Below, one piece after another: positions 54,215-63,219 of a stretch of 64,000 nt of DNA. The notes beneath the pieces are model-generated. The model was given only the letters and a program-made list of their open reading frames with translations, was not told where the DNA came from and did no database searches. A program made the translations under genes and the position numbers. The first letter of the stretch is position 1. Every line of letters starts with the position of its first letter. Source of the stretch: JABMQB01 sp963678235 (lineage in GTDB: Bacteria > Bacteroidota > Bacteroidia > Bacteroidales > Prolixibacteraceae); contig OY782766.1 in assembly GCA_963678235.1 (NCBI GenBank), forward strand, positions 558,001-622,000, in the 5' to 3' direction.

Positions 54215-56353
54215 CTATTTTAGTAGTTTGTTATAATATCGTTTTCGTTGTTTGAACATTTTTTCAAAGTAATCAATTTTTGAGTCTCTATAATCAAAAA
54301 TTACAGGTGGATTTATTGAACGTTGAATTCGACCAATATATTGAATTAACTTTCCTTCGAAAGCAAATGGATAAACAATAAACAAGCACTCCAAGTTACT
54401 AATATCAATTCCTTCTCCAAAGAATTGACCTGTTGAAATTACTATCTTGAAATGCCCCTGTTTTATTTGTTCGATTTTACTTTTTCTGGCACTTTCCGCA
54501 TCATCTCCATGAATTGTAATTGTTTCATACTTGTCTTTTAAGTATAGATTGAGAATGTCAACGTGCGTTTTTCGTTCAGATAAAATCAAAATTGTTTTGA
54601 ATCTTTCTGCATTGTTTTCAATGTCATGAAGAATTAGCGAATTGCGTTGGGTGTCATGAATAAGGATTCTCGAAATTGTTTCGTATTTATCTATTTTATA
54701 GTCGAAGGGTGCAAACAGTTCTGTTTCCTTAATATTTATCTCTGTTTTAATATTTCTTTCAGCCAAAAATTGCTGTTGATTAACTTGATGAAGAATATTC
54801 CCGATATAAACGAAAATCAGCTTTTGGTCGTTGTTTTTTCTTTTCGGGGTGGCTGTTAAACCATACAAATAGAACGCATTAAAATTAACAATTGCTTCTC
54901 GAAATGATTTTGCAGGGATATGATGGCATTCATCAATAATAATTGTTCCAAATGCATTTGAAATTTCGCTAGAATCTTCTAATCTCGATAAAGATTGAAT
55001 CATCGCAATAGTAATCTGTTTGCCAATCTTCTTCTTTTGATTTCCAAATTGCCCAATATCCTTTTTGGGGATTTTCAAGAAATCCTGAATGCGTTCAATC
55101 CATTGGTCAAACAACTGTTTTCTATGAACGATAATAAGAGCAGGTTGTCGTTTTTCTACAATTATTTCAAGTCCAATTACCGTTTTACCTGAACCAGGCG
55201 GCGAAACAACTACTCCGAAATCTTTTTCGCGTATTCTCTCTAATGCAATTTCCTGATGTTCTTGCAGTTTAATCTCTGATTCAAAATCAATGGAATCTTT
55301 TTTCTCGCGTTTATCAATTATTTTGAAAGGAATTTTTTCTTTGGTACAGAATTGAACCAATGATGCCGAAAAACCTCGTGGAATCATAACCTCATTTTCT
55401 GATTCTTCAATTAACTTAAAGAACTTTTCGGTATTAAAAACACTTTTTCCAAGGTTCTTCTTTGCAAGATAATCTGAGTTATAAAAATTTAGTTGTTCCC
55501 TCAGAAAAACGATTAGTTTCTGACTTAACTGAATCCTTTTAAGGTAAATCTGATTGCTTATAACGATTTCCAGTTCATACGGTTTGCTATGCTCTGGAGA
55601 GGATATAAAAACGTCATTCGGTTGAACATCAAACAATTTTTCGTAGAGCTTTTTTAGTTCCGAAATGGAAACCTTCTTAATTGATTCTAAAAACTCCCAT
55701 TGATTCTTAATTGGTTCAAAAGTGTCGGGATTAATAAAACACGAATTGCCTTCCACCATTGAGTTTCCTTGAAATGGAAGTGCAATTAAATTTCCCATTC
55801 CTTTGCCAGAATGATAATCCTGATTCGGAAACAACCTGTCGAAACTTGGTTCTTTTTCGAAATGTGAAATAATATTTGAGTGCCGTAGCAACTCAAACAT
55901 AATTTTTCGACTTTGTTGTGCAGGAAAGGCATTTTCAAAGAACACCCATAAATGACCTCCATTGCCAGAACGAGAACGTTCGATGTAAGATGGGATTTTG
56001 AAGGTTGAACAAGTATTGTGTAGTTTTAAAATTGTTTCTTTCCAATTTTGTTTATCAAAATCAACTGCAATAAAAAACGAAGTATTGTCTTCAAGCAAGG
56101 GGTAAATACCACAAGTTTCGTCGCCTGAAAGGTGCGATTCTATTGCAGAATTATCGAATGGTAAATACTCTTTCTTTTTGTAATTTTTAAAAGTTCCTCC
56201 CTGCGCTTTGTGTTTATTGTAGTCCGTCCAATCGACCTTGTACGCTGGCATATATCCACTTCGTCCATCCTTCTCCCAACGAACTGCATAAATATCTGCT
56301 CTTCCTCGGAAAAGTGATTTGTATAAGTTGATATTTGCTTTTTTTTCACTCAC
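54215..56353 (-). CDS. primase (AEP, TOTE-type)-SF2 helicase fusion (712 aa)
   Basis: The first third (about 1-230) matches the archaeo-eukaryotic primase domain annotated as TOTE conflict system primase: FFIAVDFDKQNW with DFD at 98-100, SRSGNGGHLWVFFE and the RLFPNQDYHSGKGMGNLIAL region. From about residue 365 an SF2 helicase follows: Walker A with Lys390 in SPPGSGKTV, DECHHIPAKSF, LYGLTATPKR, IVISTGQFFGEGIDIS and IQYIGRIQRS. The start codon is GTG at 56353. It begins 36 bp after the Argonaute stop and runs directly into the AlbA-type gene. Role inferred: nucleic-acid unwinding and primer synthesis in a defence operon. Confidence 0.88.
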   Translation of the reverse strand: MSEKKANINLYKSLFRGRADIYAVRWEKDGRSGYMPAYKVDWTDYNKHKAQGGTFKNYKKKEYLPFDNSAIESHLSGDETCGIYPLLEDNTSFFIAVDFDKQNWKETILKLHNTCSTFKIPSYIERSRSGNGGHLWVFFENAFPAQQSRKIMFELLRHSNIISHFEKEPSFDRLFPNQDYHSGKGMGNLIALPFQGNSMVEGNSCFINPDTFEPIKNQWEFLESIKKVSISELKKLYEKLFDVQPNDVFISSPEHSKPYELEIVISNQIYLKRIQLSQKLIVFLREQLNFYNSDYLAKKNLGKSVFNTEKFFKLIEESENEVMIPRGFSASLVQFCTKEKIPFKIIDKREKKDSIDFESEIKLQEHQEIALERIREKDFGVVVSPPGSGKTVIGLEIIVEKRQPALIIVHRKQLFDQWIERIQDFLKIPKKDIGQFGNQKKKIGKQITIAMIQSLSRLEDSSEISNAFGTIIIDECHHIPAKSFREAIVNFNAFYLYGLTATPKRKNNDQKLIFVYIGNILHQVNQQQFLAERNIKTEINIKETELFAPFDYKIDKYETISRILIHDTQRNSLILHDIENNAERFKTILILSERKTHVDILNLYLKDKYETITIHGDDAESARKSKIEQIKQGHFKIVISTGQFFGEGIDISNLECLFIVYPFAFEGKLIQYIGRIQRSINPPVIFDYRDSKIDYFEKMFKQRKRYYNKLLK

Positions 56354-56389
56354 ATTACAAAATTAAAATTCTTTGGCGTTCCTTTTGGT

Positions 56390-57913
56390 TTAAATGTAAT
56401 GTTTAAACGGTAAAACATTGCCTTGAATATTTTTTCCTGCGGTTAGGACCTCTCCTATTGATTCAGCAAATTTTAATGTCACCGGAGAACCGTCTGCGAA
56501 TGAACATGTATTATAATTCAATTTTGTGAGCGCAAGAATATCTTTACACACAGTCTCAATATTGGATTCTCCTCTTGTGATTTCAATATTTAAAGGATTT
56601 GGTGTTTCTAAACCTAACTGTGTTTGTAGTCTGGTTATAAAGCCTCTTGTCCAAAGATATGCTCTGTTTGAATCATAAACCAGACATGAACCTCTTGGTA
56701 TGCAATAAGAAAAATCTCGATACAACTTGAATGCTCTGTCATCTCTAATCCTTACACCAATTATTTTACACTTAGCGTGGGCAGCTTCGAGAAAACCTTC
56801 CCACTCATCATCTTCAAAATATGTTTTTGCATGGATAAAAACTTCTTTAGGATATGAGTTTGACGGTGAATAGTTTTTAAATGCTTCAAGAGATTGAGTG
56901 ATAATATCTATTGCATCATCTTTTTCCAAATGAAATTCATTTTTTTGTGGATTATACCAAGGACCAATATTGCCTCGAAAAACCATTCCGTCTCCAGAAT
57001 CCAGAAACATTTGTGCAGCACAACATGCATTTCGGCTGTTTTCATTCGTGTCAAGTTTCTTATAGACTAAGCCCAAATAACATACATTGTCTCGAACTTC
57101 TCCTAATCTCCAAGGTAATCCTCCTGATTTGTAATACAATGTTGTGGAAATATTCCAAGCTTTGGCTGAGTCAAATTTCTTTTCAAGTGCAATCTTATCT
57201 TCGTTATCCCAAAGCTCTTCATATGCAATCTTGCTTTCTCTGATAATTTGGGTTATGATTTTTTCATCAAGAAGTTTTGCTTTAAGCTGATTATGGAAAT
57301 TGACTTCAAATTGATAGGCTTCTTTTAGAATATCATTTTCCTCCTGGAAGAACAACGATTGTTGCATAGATTCTCTTTCCTTTTTGGGTAATCCAATTTT
57401 AATATTATCATCTGAGGTTGGAATTCTTGAATTTGGTCTTCCAAATTGGTAAATGCTTTCAGGGATAATCACAAACCATACAGTAACCGGTATTTCTTCT
57501 TTATTTGCAAAATCAATTAATTTATCGGTGTACAGATTAACTAAATTGTGAACACGTTGGTGATTATCAGTGTATTTTAAATATTTCTTGATTTCAATTT
57601 CAGAAACTTCAATCTCTTGTAAGCTTTCAAAGTTTATAAATATCCCAAATGTTGCTTCTAATCCCGGAAAATCGGGTCGCGCAAAGTCTGTTTCTAAACT
57701 TTTTACGGGAGAATGTATTTTTTCTAAATATGAGATTAAGTTACTTCTCAATTTTTGAGGACCAATTATTCCAACATTTACCTGACCAGTTATTTTTTTT
57801 CTAGAGTAAGGTCCAAAAAGAGTTAGTCCATCTCTTGGGTCAGCAGTTTTCTGATTATAACCAAAAGTTAAGTTGGGTTCAGAAAGGTATATTATTTCAG
57901 GTTCTTTAATCAT
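56390..57913 (-). CDS. short prokaryotic Argonaute, MID-PIWI (507 aa)
   Basis: The length and C-terminal NVLPFKHYI are typical of short pAgo proteins of SPARTA systems. The PIWI part includes LPWRLGEVRDNVCYLGLVYK, where the first catalytic Asp of active PIWI domains is not present (GLV instead of GID), and MVFRGNIGPWYNPQKNEFHL, FIHAKTYFEDDEWEGF, YLWTRGFITRLQTQLG and PLNIEITRGESN. It should bind a guide and its target without cutting. It overlaps the TIR-APAZ stop by 4 bp (ATGA), showing translational coupling. Confidence 0.9.
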   Translation of the reverse strand: MIKEPEIIYLSEPNLTFGYNQKTADPRDGLTLFGPYSRKKITGQVNVGIIGPQKLRSNLISYLEKIHSPVKSLETDFARPDFPGLEATFGIFINFESLQEIEVSEIEIKKYLKYTDNHQRVHNLVNLYTDKLIDFANKEEIPVTVWFVIIPESIYQFGRPNSRIPTSDDNIKIGLPKKERESMQQSLFFQEENDILKEAYQFEVNFHNQLKAKLLDEKIITQIIRESKIAYEELWDNEDKIALEKKFDSAKAWNISTTLYYKSGGLPWRLGEVRDNVCYLGLVYKKLDTNENSRNACCAAQMFLDSGDGMVFRGNIGPWYNPQKNEFHLEKDDAIDIITQSLEAFKNYSPSNSYPKEVFIHAKTYFEDDEWEGFLEAAHAKCKIIGVRIRDDRAFKLYRDFSYCIPRGSCLVYDSNRAYLWTRGFITRLQTQLGLETPNPLNIEITRGESNIETVCKDILALTKLNYNTCSFADGSPVTLKFAESIGEVLTAGKNIQGNVLPFKHYI

Positions 57914-59286
57914 TCTTCTTCAAAATAGTATTCGTTAAGAAGGTCTTGTCGTTTTTTATTTTTAGGCTCTAAATAACCAAAATCAGCCCAAAACATTTCT
58001 GTCCATTCTTTAAATATCAATAACTTATCTTTTGCAACTTCAAGAATTATTTCTCCGTCTTCGTTTTTTAGTCCTTGAATGAATGCGAGCTGCATGTCTC
58101 GCCATTCTTCATTAAAGAAACGACGACCTTTTGCTCTTCTTTGAGAATGCATTTTCTTTTTATCATCCCATGTTTGAAATCCATTGGTAGTAAAAACCAG
58201 ATGAGATTTTAAGTCAAATCCAATGAAAGGATATAGTGAAGGTTTTGATGAAATTGCATAGTGCCAATTTCCTAATGATTTGTGTTTTCCAAATAATGTT
58301 TTTGTTTTCTTCTTTTTATGTTTTCCCCTAAAAGGATATTCAAAAGTAATTCTTTTGTTTTCTAATGTATTTGGCACATAGTAATATGCAAACTTTTTAT
58401 TTGACAGTTCATACCAATACAATCGACTTTGTTTCATAAGCTGAAAAAAGCATTGGTTTAGAAGTTTCTTGAAATGGTTTTCAGCGTCTCGGTGGGTTGG
58501 GAATTTTTCTTTTTCAAATCCAAAAAGTAAATCTGAAATGGAGATAATATGTTTTTCTTTGGGAGTAATTTCAATTAATTCTTCATTTCTCTGTATAGTT
58601 GTATTTAGCTCAGATTCAAATGTTGTTAGCACATTCGATATTTTTCCAATCGGTATTTCATTTGATTTATAAATGGCTTCAGCCTGAGCCTTATTCTCAA
58701 AAACATATAAATAATACTTTTCAGGCATGTTGTCAAATGTCCACCATGTGGAATAGTACAATTCCGTTTTGTCAATGATATCGTTTTTATTAACGTATTT
58801 GTTTTCAAACCAATTGGCAATAGACGATTCTTCTATTTCATTTGAGGTTGGAACTTCATCTTTTTGAAGTTTTTTTAGAAGTTGTTCAAAACCAGTTGCC
58901 CAATTTTCATTAAACGGAATGTGGTTTAACATATTCGACCCAACAAATAAATCATATGGCGAATTGTCGATATGCATTGGAATTATGAAGTCTTTAATTC
59001 TCTCATTTGCTGCGATACTCTCAGCTAATTCTATTTCTTTGTTGATTCCTGTTTTAAGTTCGCCAGGTTCATTTTTGTAACAAATGCTATTTGAATAGAC
59101 CAAAAGAATTTTACACGCATGTTTTCTGATAACCCCATCAATCTCTTTCCAGAATCTTTCTCCTCCAAGCAAGCCTTCTTTGTCAATCCATATTTTATAG
59201 CCCATTAACTCTAATCGGGAAGCAATCCAAATTGTAAATTCATTATCCTCCGGTGTCGCATGGCTTATAAATAATGTGTCTCTCAT
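57910..59286 (-). CDS. TIR-APAZ protein of a SPARTA system (458 aa)
   Basis: The start at ATG 59286 gives MRDTLFISHATPEDNEFTIW, the classical TIR beginning; the frame to 59373 adds 29 unlikely residues. The TIR domain (about 1-150) includes LELMGYKIWIDKEGLLGG, ILLVYSNSICYKNEPGELKT with Glu76 as candidate NADase residue, and DFIIPMHIDNSPYDLF. The rest is the APAZ-type part that pairs with short Argonaute (FPFRGKHKKKKTKTLFGKH-like region). In known SPARTA systems, guide-directed target recognition makes the complex oligomerise, and TIR then destroys NAD(P)+, killing or halting the cell. It is the first gene of the operon. Confidence 0.9.
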   Translation of the reverse strand: MRDTLFISHATPEDNEFTIWIASRLELMGYKIWIDKEGLLGGERFWKEIDGVIRKHACKILLVYSNSICYKNEPGELKTGINKEIELAESIAANERIKDFIIPMHIDNSPYDLFVGSNMLNHIPFNENWATGFEQLLKKLQKDEVPTSNEIEESSIANWFENKYVNKNDIIDKTELYYSTWWTFDNMPEKYYLYVFENKAQAEAIYKSNEIPIGKISNVLTTFESELNTTIQRNEELIEITPKEKHIISISDLLFGFEKEKFPTHRDAENHFKKLLNQCFFQLMKQSRLYWYELSNKKFAYYYVPNTLENKRITFEYPFRGKHKKKKTKTLFGKHKSLGNWHYAISSKPSLYPFIGFDLKSHLVFTTNGFQTWDDKKKMHSQRRAKGRRFFNEEWRDMQLAFIQGLKNEDGEIILEVAKDKLLIFKEWTEMFWADFGYLEPKNKKRQDLLNEYYFEEE

Positions 59287-59445
59287 ATTGTTACTTTTCG
59301 AGGTGCAGTGTGGGATGGCAAGAAATAGCTCTTTTGCAAGCTGAAGTCTCGGCTTGTGTGTTGGAGCTTGCAAATGTGCTATTTGTGCGTTGGCTTTTCA
59401 TTGGTTCTTTCTATGTTGTCTTAGTTGTCTCTTTCAGTATTCTGA

Positions 59446-60831
59446 CTAACGTAAAGTACTTGGACTGGGGTTCAAAGGATTACCGAGGCCAACATCTTCG
59501 GGTTTTAAGTCAAATTTAGCGATTTGTTTTTTAATTCTTTTGGCTATTCCCATCTTTCTTTTCTGGTCTAAGAATAAATACTCTGTTGGAGGTTTATAAG
59601 GAATCTTTTTAGTGACCATATTCCAAATAATCACACCTAGTTTTCTTGCTGTAGCACTAACTGCAGCTTGCCTTCCTTTGCGGTATGCAACCCTTTTAAA
59701 AAAGTCTGAGAGGTGTGTATCTTTTAAATTGCCAATTGCATTTGCAGCCTGCCTTAATGCAATTTTTAATTTATTGCTTCCCTTTGGGATTTTGCTGCTC
59801 AGGATTTTTCCACCGGATATTTTATTATTTGGAGCAAGGCGGAGCCATGAAACAAATTGTTTAGAACTAGGGAACTTTTGAAACCCACTGGGTCCAATTT
59901 CGCTGATTATTGAAAGTACTGTGGCATGGCTTAGCCCTTCAATAGCCATTAAATCGACCCCGCCGAAGTATTGGTAAGCTACTTGGTTGAAGTTTTTGAT
60001 TGAAGGTGCATTTTTGTTTATCCGTTTATAAGGTTTTTCGGTTGTTTTCAATTTCAGTTTTTCAGGTTGTAGCTTCAATTCGGTTTTAATAAAATTATTG
60101 ATTTTCCTTTCGCATTGCCTTATTTGTTTTTGATAAAATTGGTAACACATAAATTCTTGTTTTAGCCCAAACAAGAAATCTTCCCTGTTATTCCCGTGCA
60201 ATGCTTTTGCAATTTCTTCCTTGGGTTTCCTGCAGTTATAGTGTCTGTGTTCAGCTAAGGAATAGGGGTCAAGGTTTCCATTGCAGATATCTTCGATTAT
60301 TTTCATTCCAGTGAGCCCACATACATCCTTTACCACAACATCTAAGCGAAAGTTTAGGAATTTCAAATACTTTTGCATTTTACGTGAAGCCCCTGCCGCC
60401 AATGATATGATATTGCTTCTTTGGCGGCAGTATGTCCTTAGTTTTTCAGTTGTTTCATCAGGGAGGAAGCTACTTGTAAGTAAGCCAAGGGCATGGAGTT
60501 TTTGTATGTGCCTGCAATCTTTCACATCGGTCTTTTTCCCTTTCGCATGTTTGGTAAATTTTCCATTGCATAAAATCACATCAAAACCATATTTTATAAG
60601 TTCTGCAAATAGGTTTTGCCAATAGTCCCCTGTCGATTCCATTGCTACCGATGTAATGCCATAAGATACAAGCCATTCACAAAGCCCGGCTAAGTCTTCT
60701 GCATAAACCCCAAATTCTTTCACATCCTCCAGCGATTGCCCCACAGCAACATAGTGTGACCTACTACCAATATCAATTCCAGCTGCATTGTGGTTAATAA
60801 TGTCTAGTTCCATTTTCTTTTTCCTTGCCAT
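59446..60831 (-). CDS. IS110-family DEDD transposase of ISB-4 (461 aa)
   Basis: Identical protein to ISB-1; intact. Transcription of the element could read into the defence operon downstream, since both run on the minus strand. Confidence 0.95.
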   Translation of the reverse strand: MARKKKMELDIINHNAAGIDIGSRSHYVAVGQSLEDVKEFGVYAEDLAGLCEWLVSYGITSVAMESTGDYWQNLFAELIKYGFDVILCNGKFTKHAKGKKTDVKDCRHIQKLHALGLLTSSFLPDETTEKLRTYCRQRSNIISLAAGASRKMQKYLKFLNFRLDVVVKDVCGLTGMKIIEDICNGNLDPYSLAEHRHYNCRKPKEEIAKALHGNNREDFLFGLKQEFMCYQFYQKQIRQCERKINNFIKTELKLQPEKLKLKTTEKPYKRINKNAPSIKNFNQVAYQYFGGVDLMAIEGLSHATVLSIISEIGPSGFQKFPSSKQFVSWLRLAPNNKISGGKILSSKIPKGSNKLKIALRQAANAIGNLKDTHLSDFFKRVAYRKGRQAAVSATARKLGVIIWNMVTKKIPYKPPTEYLFLDQKRKMGIAKRIKKQIAKFDLKPEDVGLGNPLNPSPSTLR

Positions 60832-61132
60832 AATAATTCAATTAAAGTTGTTTTAAAATGACCCTAAGGAAATGTACCTTTGAATTGAGAATTATTCTGA
60901 ACGGGGTTACTGACAATAAATGTCAGTACCACCACTGAAATTATCAACAAGCCTCGGAAACTCAACTTTCGAGGCTTTTACATTCCAACCAGAATGAACG
61001 CACGGACTTTAATAGTACCATTGCTAGAAACGGCCTTGCGTAGGGTCAATCCAAAAATACATGGAAATATTGTTCAGGGCACTTTTTATCGTTAGCTGGA
61101 GAAATTAATTGGTTTTTCTAATGTGGGGAATG
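60832..61132 (-). ncRNA. candidate bridge RNA region of ISB-4
   Basis: Same non-coding segment and hairpins as in ISB-1. Confidence 0.5.
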
Positions 61133-61138
61133 AACGCT

Positions 61139-61263
61139 AACGGTCACTTGCAAGTTGTCGTTGCGGATTGCGTAGAGCGTTAGTATCCGGTAGGACATGA
61201 CGGTCAAGAAAGGAGCAGAGACAACGCACTGCACTGCACCCGCAATGCAATTTGCAAATTGTT
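61139..61263. repeat. attC-like repeat R22 (body type gamma)
   Basis: AACGG to TGTT, 125 bp. ACTTGCAAGTTGTCGTTGCGG pairs with the CCGCAATGCAATTTGCAAAT side; close to R18. Arms: AACGCTAAC pairs with 52716; GTTAGCAACT pairs with 62535. Confidence 0.88.
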
Positions 61264-61275
61264 AGCAACTGTAAT

Positions 61276-62484
61276 TTATTGGTATTTTTCTTCCAATTTC
61301 TCATTTAAGTCCCCATTTGAATATTTTTGAACTAACTGAATTGAGAGGTCTTTGTTTTCTATTGTATTCTCCTGATGCAATAATTGATTTGCAAGGTAAT
61401 AGTATTGTGATTCTTCGGGTAGCACCTCCATTACTAATTCAAATTTTTCTTTGCTGAATGGGTAATATTTTGAACTATTTCCATTTCTCTTATTAAATTC
61501 ATAGGTCAGATAAAATTCAAGATAATCGTTGTATTGGTCAGATGAAAGTACGGCAAAGTCAATAGTATTTTTATCAAATTCTAAGAATTCAATTATTTCT
61601 GGTTTTACATCTCCTTTTAAATAATCTTCGTCTTTTAATATTAAACTTTTTAGAAACTCTTTTCTCGCACCAAATTCAATGTAAGCCTTTAAATGATTGA
61701 ATAGAAATGGTGTGATGTTAGATTCTTCTTGATGCAAGTCGGATAAAAGTTTTTCTTTCAATTTATACACTTTATTATAGGCTTCATTTACATTTCTTGA
61801 ACGTTCAATCTCACTGTCAAACTCATCATCAACTGCAAACCACTTTTGGTAATATTCCAAACTATTTTTATTAGGGTTTAAGAATTTTATTCCTGTTTTA
61901 CCAAAATCTCTGACTGTATTATCCTCTTTAACCTTTACTCCCAATGATTTTAGATATTTTGCTTTCTTCTCTGATAATTTTTCAATCCAACTATTGAAGG
62001 TCAATTCAACCAATATTGAGTCATTAGGTTCCATTAAATAGGTGGTATGCTGGTATGTATTGAACTTTGCACATTGACCATAATAATGTTTGTCAGTCAA
62101 GTTGTCAAATAGCAAGGAATTTATATTCCTATCAATTGCAGATTTTGTCGAAGTCAGTTGGATAATTACTGGTTTGTCAATATCATGAAAATCAAATTGG
62201 AAAGTGCTGTCTTTTGTTAAGATTTGATAATAAGTTTTATTGGAGTAAGGTGAATAATAGGGTAATGTAGTTAAATAAATGGTATCTGTAAGCCAATTAT
62301 GAACCTTCCCTTTTATAAAATTTTTTGATTTTCTATCTTCAAAGCCTGAATAATCAATTCCTATCGGTTCGGATTTTATAACAATTCTTTTTTTTGATTC
62401 TTTTTTATTCGTGTTTTGCTGACTACAAGAAACGCAGCCGATAATTAAAACTACGAGTAAAAGTAATTTATTAATTTCTCTCAT
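61276..62484 (-). CDS. putative lipoprotein (402 aa)
   Basis: A lipoprotein signal peptide (MREINKLLLLVVLIIGCVSC; cysteine residues 17 and 20 are both candidate lipidation sites) leads into a DUF4369-like start (FIKGKVHNWLTDTIYLTTLP, FQFDFHDIDKPVIIQL) and a long helical part, resembling the N-terminal two thirds of the thioredoxin lipoproteins in this window. The thioredoxin domain with CxxC is missing, so it may be a truncated or independently evolved relative. Only gene of its cassette. Confidence 0.72.
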   Translation of the reverse strand: MREINKLLLLVVLIIGCVSCSQQNTNKKESKKRIVIKSEPIGIDYSGFEDRKSKNFIKGKVHNWLTDTIYLTTLPYYSPYSNKTYYQILTKDSTFQFDFHDIDKPVIIQLTSTKSAIDRNINSLLFDNLTDKHYYGQCAKFNTYQHTTYLMEPNDSILVELTFNSWIEKLSEKKAKYLKSLGVKVKEDNTVRDFGKTGIKFLNPNKNSLEYYQKWFAVDDEFDSEIERSRNVNEAYNKVYKLKEKLLSDLHQEESNITPFLFNHLKAYIEFGARKEFLKSLILKDEDYLKGDVKPEIIEFLEFDKNTIDFAVLSSDQYNDYLEFYLTYEFNKRNGNSSKYYPFSKEKFELVMEVLPEESQYYYLANQLLHQENTIENKDLSIQLVQKYSNGDLNEKLEEKYQ

Positions 62485-62532
62485 TTTTAATTGGTTTTAT
62501 TTAATTGCAAGGTCTTCTTTATTATAGTTGCT

Positions 62533-62655
62533 AACGGTGAGTGCAAGATGCGGAGCGGATTTCGGAGAGCGTTCCTGTCCGTGAGGACATGAACGGTGAA
62601 GCGAGAATCCGCCGAACGCAAACCACTGCTGCCGCTATGCAATTTGCACTGTGTT
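62533..62655. repeat. attC-like repeat R23 (body type epsilon)
   Basis: AACGG to TGTT, 123 bp; about 95 percent identical to R14 and, like it, followed by the ORF-less cassette. Left arm AGTTGCTAAC pairs with 61261. Confidence 0.88.
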
Positions 62656-63219
62656 ATAACACGTTTTTATTTTTTTCTTTATTAAAATCGCTGATTTTGT
62701 CCGAGGGTGAAATGTCAAGTTTTTTTGGGTGTTAAAAAAGCTTGGTGTTAATCTTACCGACTTAAAAATCAGTCAACTGGTTATCATTATTTATTGAGCT
62801 ACAATTTATTAAACTTTTTCCAAATTTTCGTTAAGTTGGATTGATTTCTCTATTTTTTTAAAATTAAAAACCACTGCCGTTCATTTTTTTAACCCAGTTA
62901 AAAATGGGGTAGGGCATTGAAAAAAACTACTGCCCAAAAATCACCAACAAAATCCGGAGGATTTTTATTTGGTGCACAAAACTTCAAACGGGCAGTTCTT
63001 TTGAATTATATGTTTTCCCTTTTTTTAATTTTTCAACCACTAAACTTAAATTTTCATGGACAAGCTAAAATTGGTCAGGGATTTTCATTTTAACTTGCTC
63101 CATAAAACACCAACAAAACCCAAGGGGTTTTACATTCTTTTTTTCAATTAATAAAAGAAATACCCTTAAATTACATTTGATTATTTACTAAGTGTCGACC
63201 TGTAAATATTTGTTTTTAA
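62653..63219. other. ORF-less cassette, copy 2 (possible structured RNA)
   Basis: Starts GTTATAACACGTTTTTAT like copy 1 at 42449 and follows it at roughly 90 percent identity until ISB-5 cuts its right end. Hairpin positions are kept while bases change: here GTAGGGCA pairs with CTAC/TGCC near 62907-62938 where copy 1 has GTGCTTT with AAAGCAC. The CACCAACAAAATCC hairpin (62943 on) and the AAAACCC/GGGGTTTT hairpin (63115 on) are retained. No ORF of useful length is present. Confidence 0.6.

Larger units (their letters stand above)
59439..61132 (-). mobile_element. ISB-4, IS110-family insertion sequence (1694 bp)
   Basis: Same ends as ISB-1. Right end is 6 nt before AACGG of R22. It is inserted upstream of the SPARTA operon and keeps the cassette end GTTAGCGTT/AACGCTAAC intact. 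Confidence 0.93.

Noticed and set aside
4054..62655. CRISPR array
   Set aside because: Repeats are about 120 bp, palindromic and 0.6-8 kb apart with genes between; no cas genes are present.
4054..62655. Repeats as ordinary MITEs
   Set aside because: No target duplications flank them, and cassette-specific arms match across the gene, which MITE insertion does not explain.
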